Shown here: positions 43,826 to 53,483 of the stretch, piece by piece
Layout: the number at the start of each line of letters is the position of its first letter
Position numbering within the stretch: the first letter of the stretch is position 1
NCBI GenBank assembly: GCA_944390105.1
Contig: CALXOV010000039.1
Span: 1-64,000, forward strand
Source: an uncultured Succinivibrionaceae bacterium
GTDB lineage: Bacteria; Pseudomonadota; Gammaproteobacteria; Enterobacterales; Succinivibrionaceae
DNA length: 64,000 bases
Direction: 5' to 3'
Position numbers and translations under genes: made by a program
The notes under the pieces: model-generated
The model's database searches: none
What the model saw: only the letters and a program-made list of their open reading frames with translations
What the model was told of the DNA's origin: nothing

Positions 43826-44055
43826 TTTTATCTATAAATCTATACTGCCTTGCGGCATAATAGCATCGCAATACGTATTACGCAAGACGCAAGACGCGGC
43901 GTACATGAGCAGGGCGACAAAGGGTATGCTCCGCAAAAGCTTAAACAGACAGAATTATGCCTTGCCGATCTTGCCCCAAATCCATATTTAATCCGCACAT
44001 CTTCCGGGCAGAATTGCATCCTGATTTTTTTAGCCCTTAAAAAGCAGGTTGCACT
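43826..44055. promoter_or_regulatory. divergent region between higBA and the adhesin
   Basis: No gene. Contains the palindrome AATACGTATT (about 43869), ACGCAAGACGCAAGACGC tandem units, and GGTATGCTCCGCAA (43923-43936), the same element found in the repeat array at 23.4-23.6 kb. It must hold the adhesin promoter, but boxes are not obvious. Confidence 0.4.
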
Positions 44056-47000
44056 ATGCCGCATATAAAAAAACAGAACGCTTCTTTAAAGTATAAGAGT
44101 TTAGCCTTAGCTGTTTCGTTTGCAGTTACGGGAACCGCGCATGCATCCGGGACACAGCTTGCAGTTAATACCGGCATTCCCGGTTACAGCGAATTTTTCA
44201 AAGGCGCAAGCTTCAGCGCACAGTTAAATCAAGAGCTGATGCGCCCGGAGGTGATCTCTGATCTTGATGCTTTTCTAAGCGAATACCGCACTTCCAATCT
44301 GACAGCAGAGCAGGTAGGCGCCTTGGCATCTAAGATTGAATACGGGATGCGTCTAAAAGGCTATGCGGCCGGGGTAGAGGTACAGAAAAGCCCGGACGGC
44401 AGCCGTCCTTTATGCCTCATAATTACCCTTAAAGGACACCGGCAGACCACTGTCGATGCCGCCGCTATTTCGGCTTATTTAAAGCAGGAGATGGCAAAAA
44501 ATCAAGGTAAAAGCGCTGAAGACTATCTGTCATCGGCCGCCTCGACCTTTAAATCCGGGATTGAAGCTGAAGACAAAGAGCAGTGGGCGGTATCGCAGGC
44601 CAAATCCTGGGCGCAGAGCACGGCATCCAATGCCGTAAACCAGACCGCAGGCAAGCTGGGGGATAACGTCAAATCGCAAATTCAGCTGATGTACGATGAA
44701 GAAGAAGGAACTATTCTGCCGACCGGCAAAATCTTAATTCCCTTGATCGATCATGCCAAGAGCACTTACTACACGCAGCTGTCCTTTAACGAAGGTTATG
44801 ATGAGCGCTATTTAGGCCATTTAGGTTTCGGCGCTCGCTGGTATCCGAGCGCAGAGACCTTAAAGGACAGGGGCGAGTACGGCATAGGCACTAACTTGTT
44901 TTACGATCACGACTTCTCCCGCGGGCATAAGCGCTATTCTTTAGGCGGCGAGTTCTTCTATGACACGCTGCAGCTTTCAGGCAACATCTATCAGCGCCTA
45001 ACCTCTTGGAAAGACAGTGAGGACTTTGATGCGGCGCTGGTGGAGGAGCGTGTCGCCAACGGCTGGGATATACGCGCCAAGTATGCTCTGCCCATGTACA
45101 CTCCGCTGCAGTTCACCGGCGGTCTTACGCAGTGGTACGGCGATGCCGTAGCTCCCTTCGGCGCAGGCTCAGCAGATGACTTGATGGAAGATCCGCTGAT
45201 CTACGACATCGGTCTTAATCTCAATTTAACCAACGCCATTTCCTTAAACTACAGCTACAAGAACGCAGCCGGTGACGGCACAGATCAGCAGTTCGGGCTT
45301 AACTTTAATTTCCCGCTGGATAATTCCATCTCTAAGAGCTTTGACTTAGTGCAGTCCGGCACCGTCAACACCGTAGATCAGTCTCCGTATGCTTTTGTGG
45401 ACAGAGACGAAACTATGCCGCTGGAGTACCGTGAAAAGTCGGGCAAGTTCGCCATTTCCTATTTGGGCGCTTTGGGCAGCAACCGCCATTCCTTTGCCTT
45501 AAATACCGGTCTTGATTCCGGGAAAAATAAATTCCAAGGGCTGACTATTACGCCTAAAGATCAATGCGTGATCTTAGATAACGGCGGCAGCTATACCACC
45601 GATGAAAGCGGCAAAACTGTGGCAACCATTCTCTCCACCATGCAGTGCCCGCAGCCTTACACTTCAGCTGTCGTCACAGTGCGCGCCGGAGACAGCCAGA
45701 AGGACTTTACGCTTGCCGTCACGCAGGAGAACTTCACTTTTGAGGCAGAGCAGGACGAAATTTACTCGGACGAAATGACGCGGCTGAAGGTTGAAGGCGC
45801 GCCGCAGGCCGTTTATGCCGTAAAGAGCAGCTATAAGGAAAAAGAGAATACAGCAAATAGGGTTTCGGGAAACGGTCAAACACGCTCCGGACTGCCTTAT
45901 ACCCTTTATTTTGACGGTAAGCCCTTAAACGCCGACAGGTTCCGCGCCGATGACAGCGGCAAGGCAGAGCTTGATTTAGTTCCCGATGAAACAGTGGATT
46001 ATTCCTATGACGCAGTCGTGGTGCTGACGGCCGCTGCGGGCGGACAATCGCAGGCCGTAAGCGTCAGCGTAGGCTCTGTGCATAATGTCAGTTTCGGAGA
46101 CGCGCAGGACGGCGGCTTGGTGTGGGGAGATGCTAATCATAACGGCATCCCTGATGTCTCCCTTGACTTATCAGGCGGCAAGCCCGGCTCTGAAATCATC
46201 ATCGGCGGCGAGGATCTTGACAAGGTAACCGTCATACCAGAAAAGCCGGTATTTGATGCAGACGGCAATGCCAGCATCATCATTGAACAGAAGCCGGGGA
46301 CAGACATCGACAGCTCTACCGTCATTGAGATAGATCCGGGGACCGGTGAAAATCACGAAATCGTGATCACCAATCCGACTTTTGATCCCCAGATTTCAGT
46401 AAGCCCAGAGCAGCTGGGCTACGGCGAGGACTTTACCGTACACATTACCGGCGCTAAGCCCGGCTCGACCATTTATCTCAAGCCTGCCGGTCCTAACGGC
46501 GAGTGCGTGCCGGAGCCCAGCACCGTAACCGTGGATAAGCACGGCAATGCCGATGTGACTTATTCAGGCGTAGAGCACTATGTGCCAGGCGGCTCTTTCT
46601 CCATTGATATTGAAGTGGAAGTATCAGCAACCGATGGCGGCAAGAAAGAAATTCATCAGGAAGTGCAGCTTGAAGATCCGCAGCTTGATATTGCAGGGCA
46701 GCTGCCTGACGGCGGTCTGGTCTTCGGCGACTCTGACGGCGACGGCAAGGGCGATGTAACTATTGATCTTGAAGGCGGCATCCCAGGTCAGGAAATTGAT
46801 ATAGCAGGCCCCGATGCCGACAAGGTAAGTATCGAGCCCAATCCGCCGGTCTTTGATGATGACGGCAAGCTTACCGTGACCATCGAGGAGAATACCGCCG
46901 GCAATAATCAGGATATTGAACTTGAGATCGGCACCGGCGGCTCTGAGAGCGAAAAAGTCACCATCACCCATGATTCCTATACTCCCGTCTTAACTGCGCC

Positions 47001-50000
47001 GGATGCCGTTGATTACGGCGGGCAAAGCGGGATCAAAGTGAGCGTCAGCGGCGCAAAGCCGGGCTCAGCTGTACGCTTCCTGCCCGTTGAGGGTATTACT
47101 GCCGCAAATCCTGAGAGCGTGACGGCAGATCAAACCGGCTATGCTGAAAGCACTTACAGCGGCATTGCTGATTTTGCGGTCAAGAATTTCACCATAGAGG
47201 TCGAGTACACCGCCGACAATGACGGCACCTTAAAACGCCTTGCCCATCAAATCACTTTAAACGATGCGGTGCTGAGCTTTGACGTACCTGAAGGCTTTAT
47301 CACTGCCGTAGATCAGGAGCTGGTATTTGTGCTCAAGGGGCCGCAGGCCGCAGCCGGGCAAGAGGTCTCATTCAGCGTTTCGGGAAACGGCGAGCTTGAT
47401 GCAGAGAAGTCAGATACCTTATTTAAAGCTGACGGTACTGCAGTGGCCGTAGTCACGCCCCAATACCCGTATCATGAAGCCGTAGCGGTGAGCGCGCAGG
47501 CTTTAGGCGGCCGCAGCGTGCAGTCTGCAGCCGTGGAGTATGCGCTTATCAAGCAGCCCCTGCATTTTGATTACAGTGACGAAAGCCTGAATTTTAAAGG
47601 TCAGTCTAAGACCTTCGATTATGACACTCCGTTCACGCTCATTGCCCGCGATTTAACGCCCGGCACCAAGATTGAAGTCAGCTCACCTGAAAAGCTGAGC
47701 GCTGACGTTGGAGCGGACGGCACTGCGATACTTAATTTCAAAGGCATAACCGATACATCAGTAAAGAGTCTGCACGTGCAGGGCACTTATTATCAAAGCG
47801 CAGATCCGGCCTCCAAGACTGAGTTTTCCTCCGACGAGATCAAACTGTATCAGTACACTGAGCAGAACGGCACTAAGCTTACCTTAAGCGCGACAGCGCT
47901 CAATGAGTTCAATGAAATTGATCTTACCTTAGCTAACGGACGTCCGGACAGTGCTGTGAAATTTACGGTACAGTCCGGCAGCGCGCAGATTGTCCAAGAC
48001 GCGAGCTCTACTGACGGCAGCGGCAGTGCTGTGATTAAGATCAAAGCTGCCGAGCCTTACGACGCCTCTGTGCCCATTGTCATTGCCTGCGAGCATGTAG
48101 GCAATACCTTAACCTCGCCGGATATTACACTGTCTTATGCTCAGAGCATTGAGGCGCAGCATTTAACCTACGAAGTCAGCCCAACTACCGGCACCCCCAA
48201 TGAGATTGAGTACGATGATCCGTTTAATCTTAAGATCTCCGGATTGCTGGAAAATTCTGTGGTGGCCTGGGACAGTGATGCTGATCTAAAGCCTAACGCG
48301 GCAACATCCATTGCCAATGAAGACTGCCATGGCACAGCCGGCTCACGTACCTGCTCTACTACTATGAGCTTTGCCGGCATTAAGAACTATGCATTGACCA
48401 AGATCTCTGCCGCTACGCAGGCTATTAAGGGCCGCTTTGCCCGCAATATCTCCGAGCTTAAAAATCCGCAGGGCAGCTTTACTGCCCCAGATCTTACCCT
48501 TAAGCAATATGACAATACCTTAAGCTTAGACGGCGGCATTGATCATGTGGATGCCGGCGATACCTTTACGGTTAAGCTGACCGATGCTAAAAACGGACAT
48601 ACTCCAGTATGGAGCGTGATTGACGGGGCGCAGGATGTGACAAAGGTCAACGACAGCGGCCCGATTGCTAATAACGAGGCCGCTGCCACCTTTAAGGTCA
48701 ATGATCATGCTGCAGAGCACACCATCATTGTGCAGGCTGAAATTATGGGCAAAACACCTACAGTGTCCGTACCTATTCAGTTAGATCCTTCAGATGCCAT
48801 CATCGCCAATTTAACTGAGCTTTCAGGATTGAAGTTTGAGACTGCCTTCACCGCCAATGTTGCTCCGGTGCGCCCGGATACCGATGTTACGGTTAAAGTG
48901 ATCAATAAGGCCGACAGCTCGGTGCTGGCTGCAAAGACTGTGCATGCCGGCGCGGATGAAGAAGCGGTCAGCTTAAGTTTTGACGGCTTGTCCGGGAGCA
49001 CAGCCTACAGCACGCAGGAAGTGAGCCTCATGCTTACTTACATGTACAACGCCAATGAGCAGCGAACCGACGAGAATAAAGGTGATATTAAGCTCTACGA
49101 CTACGCGCTTTCTGAGCCGCAGGCACAGGATAGCAGCAGCGCCTTTACTGAAGGACAGCAGAAGACGGTAACCGTCTCCGGCGGCGTGCCTTATGCCCCG
49201 GTAACCTTCAGCTCCTCTAATGAGTACTTTAAGTTAAGCAATGCGGACAGCACCTTTGATGAAAACGGCAATGCCAAGGTGATGGTGACAGCTGAGATCC
49301 CGGATACCCTGTCGGACGATGCCTCTTTGCTCAAGACCATTATTAAGGCTCAGTCTCCGATGCAGGGCGGTAAGAGCTCGCCTAACGGGGAGTTTACGCT
49401 TCAGCTGACCGATTACAGTCAGACTATTGCCCTGAGTACTCCTTCCTTGGAGTACAACCAAGGCTTTGATCTGCAGATAAGCGGTGCGCGGCCGCAAACT
49501 GCTGTCAGCGTAACCTTAAAGCAGCCGGACGGCACTGAAATTGAAAACGTCTCCGGCACTGCCGACGCAGTCGGCAGCGCTGCGCTGAGCTTTGCCGGGA
49601 TCAGCAATCTAACCCTGTCTGAAATTACGGCAGAGCTTACGTACTATGCCGATGCGCAGAAACAGCAGACTAAGAGCTTTAACCTGAGCTTTGCGGCCCA
49701 TCAGCTGGATGATTTAATTATTGAGAACGGCAATACCTTTAACGAGGGCGATAAGCGCAAAGTGACCGTCAATACCGGCGTTCCGGGGGCAGAGGTTTCT
49801 TGGAGTTCCACTAGCGAGCTGTTTAAGCTTGAGAACACCAAAACCACAGCAGGGCCTGATGGTATTGCAGTGGTTTATGTGACCGCCGAGGTGCCGGCTG
49901 TACTGGCAACATCCAGCCTTAGCGGTAAGCTTGAGGCGAGCACCACGCTGCAGGGCGGAAGCTCTGTCAGCGCCGACGTCAGCGTTACCTTAACCGATTA

Positions 50001-52203
50001 CAGCAGCACTATTGCTCTGGATTTGCCTGATGATGCCGGTACAGATACCGTAGATTACAAGGAATCGTTTGTCATTAAAGTAAGCGGCGCGCGTCCGGAC
50101 ACGCAAGTGACCTTAGCCTTAAAGCATGATGGTCATACTGAAGCTGCCGCTGAAGGCAAAGTACTGGAAGACGGTACAGCAAAGCTGCAGTTTGCAGAAG
50201 GTCTCGCGGACTATGCCTTAGAGCAGGTGACGGCGGAGCTTACTTACTATGCCAGCGCTGCCGGCACTGCAGACAGCCCGAAGACGGCAATCTTAAACCT
50301 CAAGGATTACAACCCGCAGTTAAGCCTGAATAAGACCGGAGCCTTTACTGAAGGCGAAAGCCGCACTGTAACCTACGCAGACGGCAAGGAGGGCGCAGCT
50401 GTGACCTGGTCCGATTCAGATTACTTTGAGCTGTCCAATGAGCAGCCGGTATTTGACGCGCAGGGCAAAGCCACAGCGACAATTACCGCTAAAGTGCCGG
50501 TCAGCGTTACCCGTGCGGCCTTAAGCGGCACCGTTAAGGCATCAACCGCGCTGCACGGCGGCAAGGAAGACGTGCTGACCACGGATGACTTAAGCGTGAC
50601 CTTAACGGAGTATAAGAACACCGTAACTCTGCCAAGTTTCAAGAGCAAGGCTGATACCACGGACTATGAAACCGCTATCCCGGTTAAGATCTCCGACGTG
50701 CGCCCGGGCGCTGAGCTTACCTTAGAGCTCTACAACGGCAGTACCAAGCTCGAGACCAAGACCGCGACTGCTGAAGACGGTACTGTGTCAGTGGACTTCA
50801 AGGGCATAGAGGATTACACCGTCAAGAGCTTAACTCTCAAAGTAAGCGGCGCTATGCAGAACGCCCAGACGCCGGTAAACATCGAGAAGACCATCAGCCT
50901 GTATCCTTATGCCTTAGAGGACATCAAGATTGATAACAAGGCCGGCAACAGCACGGACTTCAACGAGGGCTTAACCCGTACCATTACTATCGGCGGCGGC
51001 CGCCAAGGCGTAGCCGTAAAGTGGACGCTCAGCGATGATTCCATCTATGAGCTCTCTGAGGACAGCACGGAGTTCAACGCGCAGGGCATTGCGTCTGTGA
51101 CCGTCACTGCCAAGGTGCCGGACACTATGAGCGCCGCTGTGGACACCAGCTTTGCCTCAATTTTAAAGGCTGAAACTACGCTCTACGGCAAGCAGAGCAA
51201 GTCAGTGAACTTATCTGGCACATACAGCACCTTTAAGCCTGCAGTTACTTTAGCCAACCCGTACAGCGGCATATATGTCAATGACAGTACTCATGTGACC
51301 GATAAGGCCAATACCATCGACTTTGACGAGGAATACAGCCTGCAGGTAACTAATGCCCGTCCTAATACTCCCATCACGGTAAAGAGCGCTGGTGCGGTAG
51401 TGCCGACTAAGAGCACCTTTACTGCAGGCAAAGACGGCAGCATTGAACTGACCTTTAAGGCTATCAGCTCTGAAGATCATGCTGACTTAAACGGCAAGTC
51501 AATAGAGATTGAGTACACTTACTATGATCGCGCCAATCACAAGACCACTAAGACTAAGACGGTTAATCTGGTCAATTATGCTGTAACCTTAACTTCAGAT
51601 AAAGAGGTCATTATCGGCAATGAAACCTTTACGGTGACGGCCAAGGGCGGCAAGCCTGGAGCTAAGGTGGATTGGAGCATTGAGGGCAACGGCGCTTATA
51701 CCGCTAAGGATGCGATATTCGACTCCAATGGCAATGCCGAGGCGACCGTACAGGGGGTGGAACCGTATACAGGTACTATAAAATCACAAATATTAAATCT
51801 TTCTGATAACAGTTTGATGGTCTATTTTGTTTCAGTCACGCCGCATATGTATAAACCGGAGGAAGTGACGAGCTCCTATAATGAGCAGCATAGATTATCT
51901 CCAATGGCTGCTTTTATTATCGAAGATATACCTAATGCAAATATTGAATACTCAATAGAATATGAAGGTTCAAAAACACATGCTGGTTATAGATATCCAT
52001 TTGAAAGAGATTCATTTAATTCTAATAACGCAGGTAAAGAATCTTTAAATAAAACAATCTCAATGCCAATAGATAGCAATGGTAAACAAGAGATTCTTCT
52101 CTGGTCGTGTGTAGTAAGACACATGCAGGGACACATCATCATTAAGAGAGAAGGAGTGATTATTTATGATGCAGATATAGATGTAACTGCTGATTGGGAT
52201 TAA
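44056..52203 (+). CDS. giant inverse-autotransporter (intimin/invasin-like) adhesin with switchable C-terminus
   Basis: A 2715-residue surface protein. A signal peptide (about 1-30, ending GTAHASG) is followed by a helical region, an inverse-autotransporter beta-barrel (about 215-460: STYYTQLSFNEGYDERYLGHLGFGARWYP, GTNLFYDHDFSRGHKRYSLGGEFFYD) anchoring it in the outer membrane, and some 15-20 Ig-like passenger domains. The latter share motifs such as GGKPGS/GAKPGS, DYGG, and NEGxxRxVTxxGGxxGAxVxWS; two Asp-rich loops (GDANHNGIPD, GDSDGDGKGD) could bind calcium. At P2570-Y-T-G-T-I (51763-51780) base composition drops sharply to AT-rich and a 140-residue terminal domain follows; this point is the recombination site of the downstream cassette array. 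Only the last domain should vary. The ribosome site is weak (GCAGG). Confidence 0.9.
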   Translation: MPHIKKQNASLKYKSLALAVSFAVTGTAHASGTQLAVNTGIPGYSEFFKGASFSAQLNQELMRPEVISDLDAFLSEYRTSNLTAEQVGALASKIEYGMRLKGYAAGVEVQKSPDGSRPLCLIITLKGHRQTTVDAAAISAYLKQEMAKNQGKSAEDYLSSAASTFKSGIEAEDKEQWAVSQAKSWAQSTASNAVNQTAGKLGDNVKSQIQLMYDEEEGTILPTGKILIPLIDHAKSTYYTQLSFNEGYDERYLGHLGFGARWYPSAETLKDRGEYGIGTNLFYDHDFSRGHKRYSLGGEFFYDTLQLSGNIYQRLTSWKDSEDFDAALVEERVANGWDIRAKYALPMYTPLQFTGGLTQWYGDAVAPFGAGSADDLMEDPLIYDIGLNLNLTNAISLNYSYKNAAGDGTDQQFGLNFNFPLDNSISKSFDLVQSGTVNTVDQSPYAFVDRDETMPLEYREKSGKFAISYLGALGSNRHSFALNTGLDSGKNKFQGLTITPKDQCVILDNGGSYTTDESGKTVATILSTMQCPQPYTSAVVTVRAGDSQKDFTLAVTQENFTFEAEQDEIYSDEMTRLKVEGAPQAVYAVKSSYKEKENTANRVSGNGQTRSGLPYTLYFDGKPLNADRFRADDSGKAELDLVPDETVDYSYDAVVVLTAAAGGQSQAVSVSVGSVHNVSFGDAQDGGLVWGDANHNGIPDVSLDLSGGKPGSEIIIGGEDLDKVTVIPEKPVFDADGNASIIIEQKPGTDIDSSTVIEIDPGTGENHEIVITNPTFDPQISVSPEQLGYGEDFTVHITGAKPGSTIYLKPAGPNGECVPEPSTVTVDKHGNADVTYSGVEHYVPGGSFSIDIEVEVSATDGGKKEIHQEVQLEDPQLDIAGQLPDGGLVFGDSDGDGKGDVTIDLEGGIPGQEIDIAGPDADKVSIEPNPPVFDDDGKLTVTIEENTAGNNQDIELEIGTGGSESEKVTITHDSYTPVLTAPDAVDYGGQSGIKVSVSGAKPGSAVRFLPVEGITAANPESVTADQTGYAESTYSGIADFAVKNFTIEVEYTADNDGTLKRLAHQITLNDAVLSFDVPEGFITAVDQELVFVLKGPQAAAGQEVSFSVSGNGELDAEKSDTLFKADGTAVAVVTPQYPYHEAVAVSAQALGGRSVQSAAVEYALIKQPLHFDYSDESLNFKGQSKTFDYDTPFTLIARDLTPGTKIEVSSPEKLSADVGADGTAILNFKGITDTSVKSLHVQGTYYQSADPASKTEFSSDEIKLYQYTEQNGTKLTLSATALNEFNEIDLTLANGRPDSAVKFTVQSGSAQIVQDASSTDGSGSAVIKIKAAEPYDASVPIVIACEHVGNTLTSPDITLSYAQSIEAQHLTYEVSPTTGTPNEIEYDDPFNLKISGLLENSVVAWDSDADLKPNAATSIANEDCHGTAGSRTCSTTMSFAGIKNYALTKISAATQAIKGRFARNISELKNPQGSFTAPDLTLKQYDNTLSLDGGIDHVDAGDTFTVKLTDAKNGHTPVWSVIDGAQDVTKVNDSGPIANNEAAATFKVNDHAAEHTIIVQAEIMGKTPTVSVPIQLDPSDAIIANLTELSGLKFETAFTANVAPVRPDTDVTVKVINKADSSVLAAKTVHAGADEEAVSLSFDGLSGSTAYSTQEVSLMLTYMYNANEQRTDENKGDIKLYDYALSEPQAQDSSSAFTEGQQKTVTVSGGVPYAPVTFSSSNEYFKLSNADSTFDENGNAKVMVTAEIPDTLSDDASLLKTIIKAQSPMQGGKSSPNGEFTLQLTDYSQTIALSTPSLEYNQGFDLQISGARPQTAVSVTLKQPDGTEIENVSGTADAVGSAALSFAGISNLTLSEITAELTYYADAQKQQTKSFNLSFAAHQLDDLIIENGNTFNEGDKRKVTVNTGVPGAEVSWSSTSELFKLENTKTTAGPDGIAVVYVTAEVPAVLATSSLSGKLEASTTLQGGSSVSADVSVTLTDYSSTIALDLPDDAGTDTVDYKESFVIKVSGARPDTQVTLALKHDGHTEAAAEGKVLEDGTAKLQFAEGLADYALEQVTAELTYYASAAGTADSPKTAILNLKDYNPQLSLNKTGAFTEGESRTVTYADGKEGAAVTWSDSDYFELSNEQPVFDAQGKATATITAKVPVSVTRAALSGTVKASTALHGGKEDVLTTDDLSVTLTEYKNTVTLPSFKSKADTTDYETAIPVKISDVRPGAELTLELYNGSTKLETKTATAEDGTVSVDFKGIEDYTVKSLTLKVSGAMQNAQTPVNIEKTISLYPYALEDIKIDNKAGNSTDFNEGLTRTITIGGGRQGVAVKWTLSDDSIYELSEDSTEFNAQGIASVTVTAKVPDTMSAAVDTSFASILKAETTLYGKQSKSVNLSGTYSTFKPAVTLANPYSGIYVNDSTHVTDKANTIDFDEEYSLQVTNARPNTPITVKSAGAVVPTKSTFTAGKDGSIELTFKAISSEDHADLNGKSIEIEYTYYDRANHKTTKTKTVNLVNYAVTLTSDKEVIIGNETFTVTAKGGKPGAKVDWSIEGNGAYTAKDAIFDSNGNAEATVQGVEPYTGTIKSQILNLSDNSLMVYFVSVTPHMYKPEEVTSSYNEQHRLSPMAAFIIEDIPNANIEYSIEYEGSKTHAGYRYPFERDSFNSNNAGKESLNKTISMPIDSNGKQEILLWSCVVRHMQGHIIIKREGVIIYDADIDVTADWD
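51763..51783 (+). repeat. cassette recombination site S0 (in the expressed adhesin)
   Basis: CCGTATACAGGTACTATAAA, in frame as P-Y-T-G-T-I-K. It matches the sites that open every silent cassette downstream and coincides with the change to AT-rich sequence. Confidence 0.8.
51766..52203 (+). other. expressed C-terminal cassette C0
   Basis: The last 145 codons of the adhesin, from YTGTIK to ADWD-stop. AT-rich; contains IEDIPNANIEYSIEYEG, a variant of the GxPGxxIxxxxx strand pattern seen in most silent cassettes. It is the currently fused tip domain. Confidence 0.8.
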
Positions 52204-52204
52204 G

Positions 52205-52232
52205 CAAAAAGTCCCCCGTTGGGACGGGGGGA
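52205..52232. terminator. bidirectional terminator next to the expressed cassette
   Basis: CCCCCGT/ACGGGGG hairpin (4-nt loop). On the minus strand it is followed by CTTTTTGC, a good terminator for leftward reads from silent cassettes; on the plus strand by GATTATT after the adhesin stop. It lies inside the S0-S1 invertible segment, so it would still follow the expressed cassette after inversion. Confidence 0.7.
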
Positions 52233-52260
52233 TTATTAAGTCATGAATATTCAACATTTA

Positions 52261-52629
52261 TTAACGATTATCAACATATGTGATAGAGTAAATATAAGTT
52301 TTACCGAGCCAAGTGACTTGATATACGTCTTGGTCTCCGGCATGAGATGCTACAGAACATAATGTATGTATTGCTAATCTGCCACTATCATCAAATTCAC
52401 GTTCTCCGCAGTTATACCTTTCCAAAAAGTTGGTATGAGCTGGATTGCTTTGGATTAACTCAACTGATACGGTTTCTCCTGGAATACCACCGGTAATGTA
52501 ATGAGTCTGCTCTCGTTCAACCATATCATGAACGAAATTGCCGGCTCCTTCAGCTAAGCCAAAGGCTACCATGTATTTTGCCGCAGCTGAAATTGATGCT
52601 GCATACGTGTTTACGGTACCTGTATACGT
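52261..52629 (-). CDS. silent adhesin tip cassette C1
   Basis: A minus-strand open frame entering at site S1 as TYTGTVNTYAASISAAAK and running to a stop at 52261 (123 codons). It includes HYITGGIPGETVSVELIQS, the cassette-family signature GG-I-P-G-E. An internal ATG at 52572 is in frame but no ribosome site is seen, so I read it as a cassette, not an independent gene. Inversion between S0 and S1 would place it in frame with the adhesin. Confidence 0.72.
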   Translation of the reverse strand, partial: TYTGTVNTYAASISAAAKYMVAFGLAEGAGNFVHDMVEREQTHYITGGIPGETVSVELIQSNPAHTNFLERYNCGEREFDDSGRLAIHTLCSVASHAGDQDVYQVTWLGKTYIYSITYVDNR

Positions 52630-52630
52630 A
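52612..52630 (-). repeat. cassette recombination site S1
   Basis: Minus strand ACGTATACAGGTACCGTAA, in frame T-Y-T-G-T-V. It abuts the stop of cassette C2 (52632). Opposite orientation to S0. Confidence 0.78.
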
Positions 52631-52631
52631 T

Positions 52632-53006
52632 TTATGTATTAACAGTCAGCGTTATATCTTTAGTTTGTCCTCTGTATTCAATACGCAGTTGTATTGTGAA
52701 TGTGTGGCCTGTGAAAGAACAACCATCAGTCAAAGTTATCTGACCTTTTGAGTTAAACGTCCACGTCTGGCTGAGTTTGTTTCTCCATGTATTATCATGT
52801 CCGGTGCCGTTTGTCATACTTAACGCAGTAAGTTTTATTGATTCTCCAGGTATGCCACCGCTAATTATGGCCTTTGCACTTCTGTGATCTGACGTTATAT
52901 AGAAATTGGATATATCAACATTCAGCACCGGAAAATTAAAGCTAATGGATGATTTAAATTTACCTGACATCATTGATGTAGCGATAGTTATAGTCCCTGT
53001 ATACGT
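52632..53006 (-). CDS. silent adhesin tip cassette C2
   Basis: Minus-strand frame entering at S2 as TYTGTITIATSMMSGKFK and ending TLTVNT-stop (125 codons). Contains KAIISGGIPGESIKLTALS, the family signature, and ends with an Ig-like last strand (FTIQLRIEYRGQTKDITLTV). The upstream in-frame ATG at 53039 lies beyond the site in the neighbouring cassette. Inversion S0-S2 would express it. AT-rich. Confidence 0.72.
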   Translation of the reverse strand, partial: TYTGTITIATSMMSGKFKSSISFNFPVLNVDISNFYITSDHRSAKAIISGGIPGESIKLTALSMTNGTGHDNTWRNKLSQTWTFNSKGQITLTDGCSFTGHTFTIQLRIEYRGQTKDITLTVNT

Positions 53007-53020
53007 ATACAGGTTCGATA
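52989..53020. repeat. head-to-head recombination sites S2/S3 forming a perfect palindrome
   Basis: CCTGTATACGTATACAGG (52996-53013) is an exact palindrome that carries site S2 on the minus strand (ACGTATACAGGGACTATAAC) and site S3 on the plus strand (ACGTATACAGGTTCGATAAA), opening divergent cassettes C2 and C3. Confidence 0.78.
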
Positions 53021-53473
53021 AAAGCCGTATGTTCGTCATTTATAAAAGAAGAATTAAGCGTATCTAATCTTCTGCCTGTAGATTTTATTGTAGGAGATAG
53101 AATCAATTATTTAACTAGAGGATATAAAGACGGTGATGTATGGGTTATTGAAGGATGCCAGCACGCTGATAATCTAGGACAGCCAATTAAATGTACTACT
53201 GATGCTCAAATTCAAATTGCATTTCCATTAGAATTCTATGAAAGAAGAATTAATTTTGAATACACATTTGGTAAGTTCCATGGAAGCAAAGAAGCGCTAT
53301 TGGGTTCTGGCATTACATTTTATTCTTTAGATGGTAAAACTCAATTACCAGGCGGCTATGGTTTTATTGGTCTTGCCAGATTGGTTGATACTGCAGTAGG
53401 CGATTATAACGTGAAAATAAAATTCGGAAGTTACGAACAAACTTTGAAGTTGCGTATTTTAAATAACAAGTAG
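53003..53473 (+). CDS. silent adhesin tip cassette C3 (no start codon)
   Basis: Plus-strand open frame of 156 codons that enters at S3 as TYTGSIKAVCSSFIKEEL and ends at TAG 53473 (LRILNNK). It contains no ATG and no credible initiation site, yet it stays open throughout, which strongly favours fusion-dependent expression. Content: VDFIVGDRINYLTRGYKDGDVWVIEG and a final strand YNVKIKFGSYEQTLKLRIL like an Ig domain. It has the same orientation as S0, so it needs two inversion steps or a deletion to reach the adhesin. Confidence 0.72.
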   Translation, partial: TYTGSIKAVCSSFIKEELSVSNLLPVDFIVGDRINYLTRGYKDGDVWVIEGCQHADNLGQPIKCTTDAQIQIAFPLEFYERRINFEYTFGKFHGSKEALLGSGITFYSLDGKTQLPGGYGFIGLARLVDTAVGDYNVKIKFGSYEQTLKLRILNNK

Positions 53474-53483
53474 CATGTTGCTT

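Noticed and set aside
45664..50660. Many minus-strand open frames inside the adhesin (for example 46624-46971, 49234-49497)
   Set aside because: They mirror the repetitive, codon-biased adhesin frame, have no ribosome sites and no recognisable protein features; shadows.
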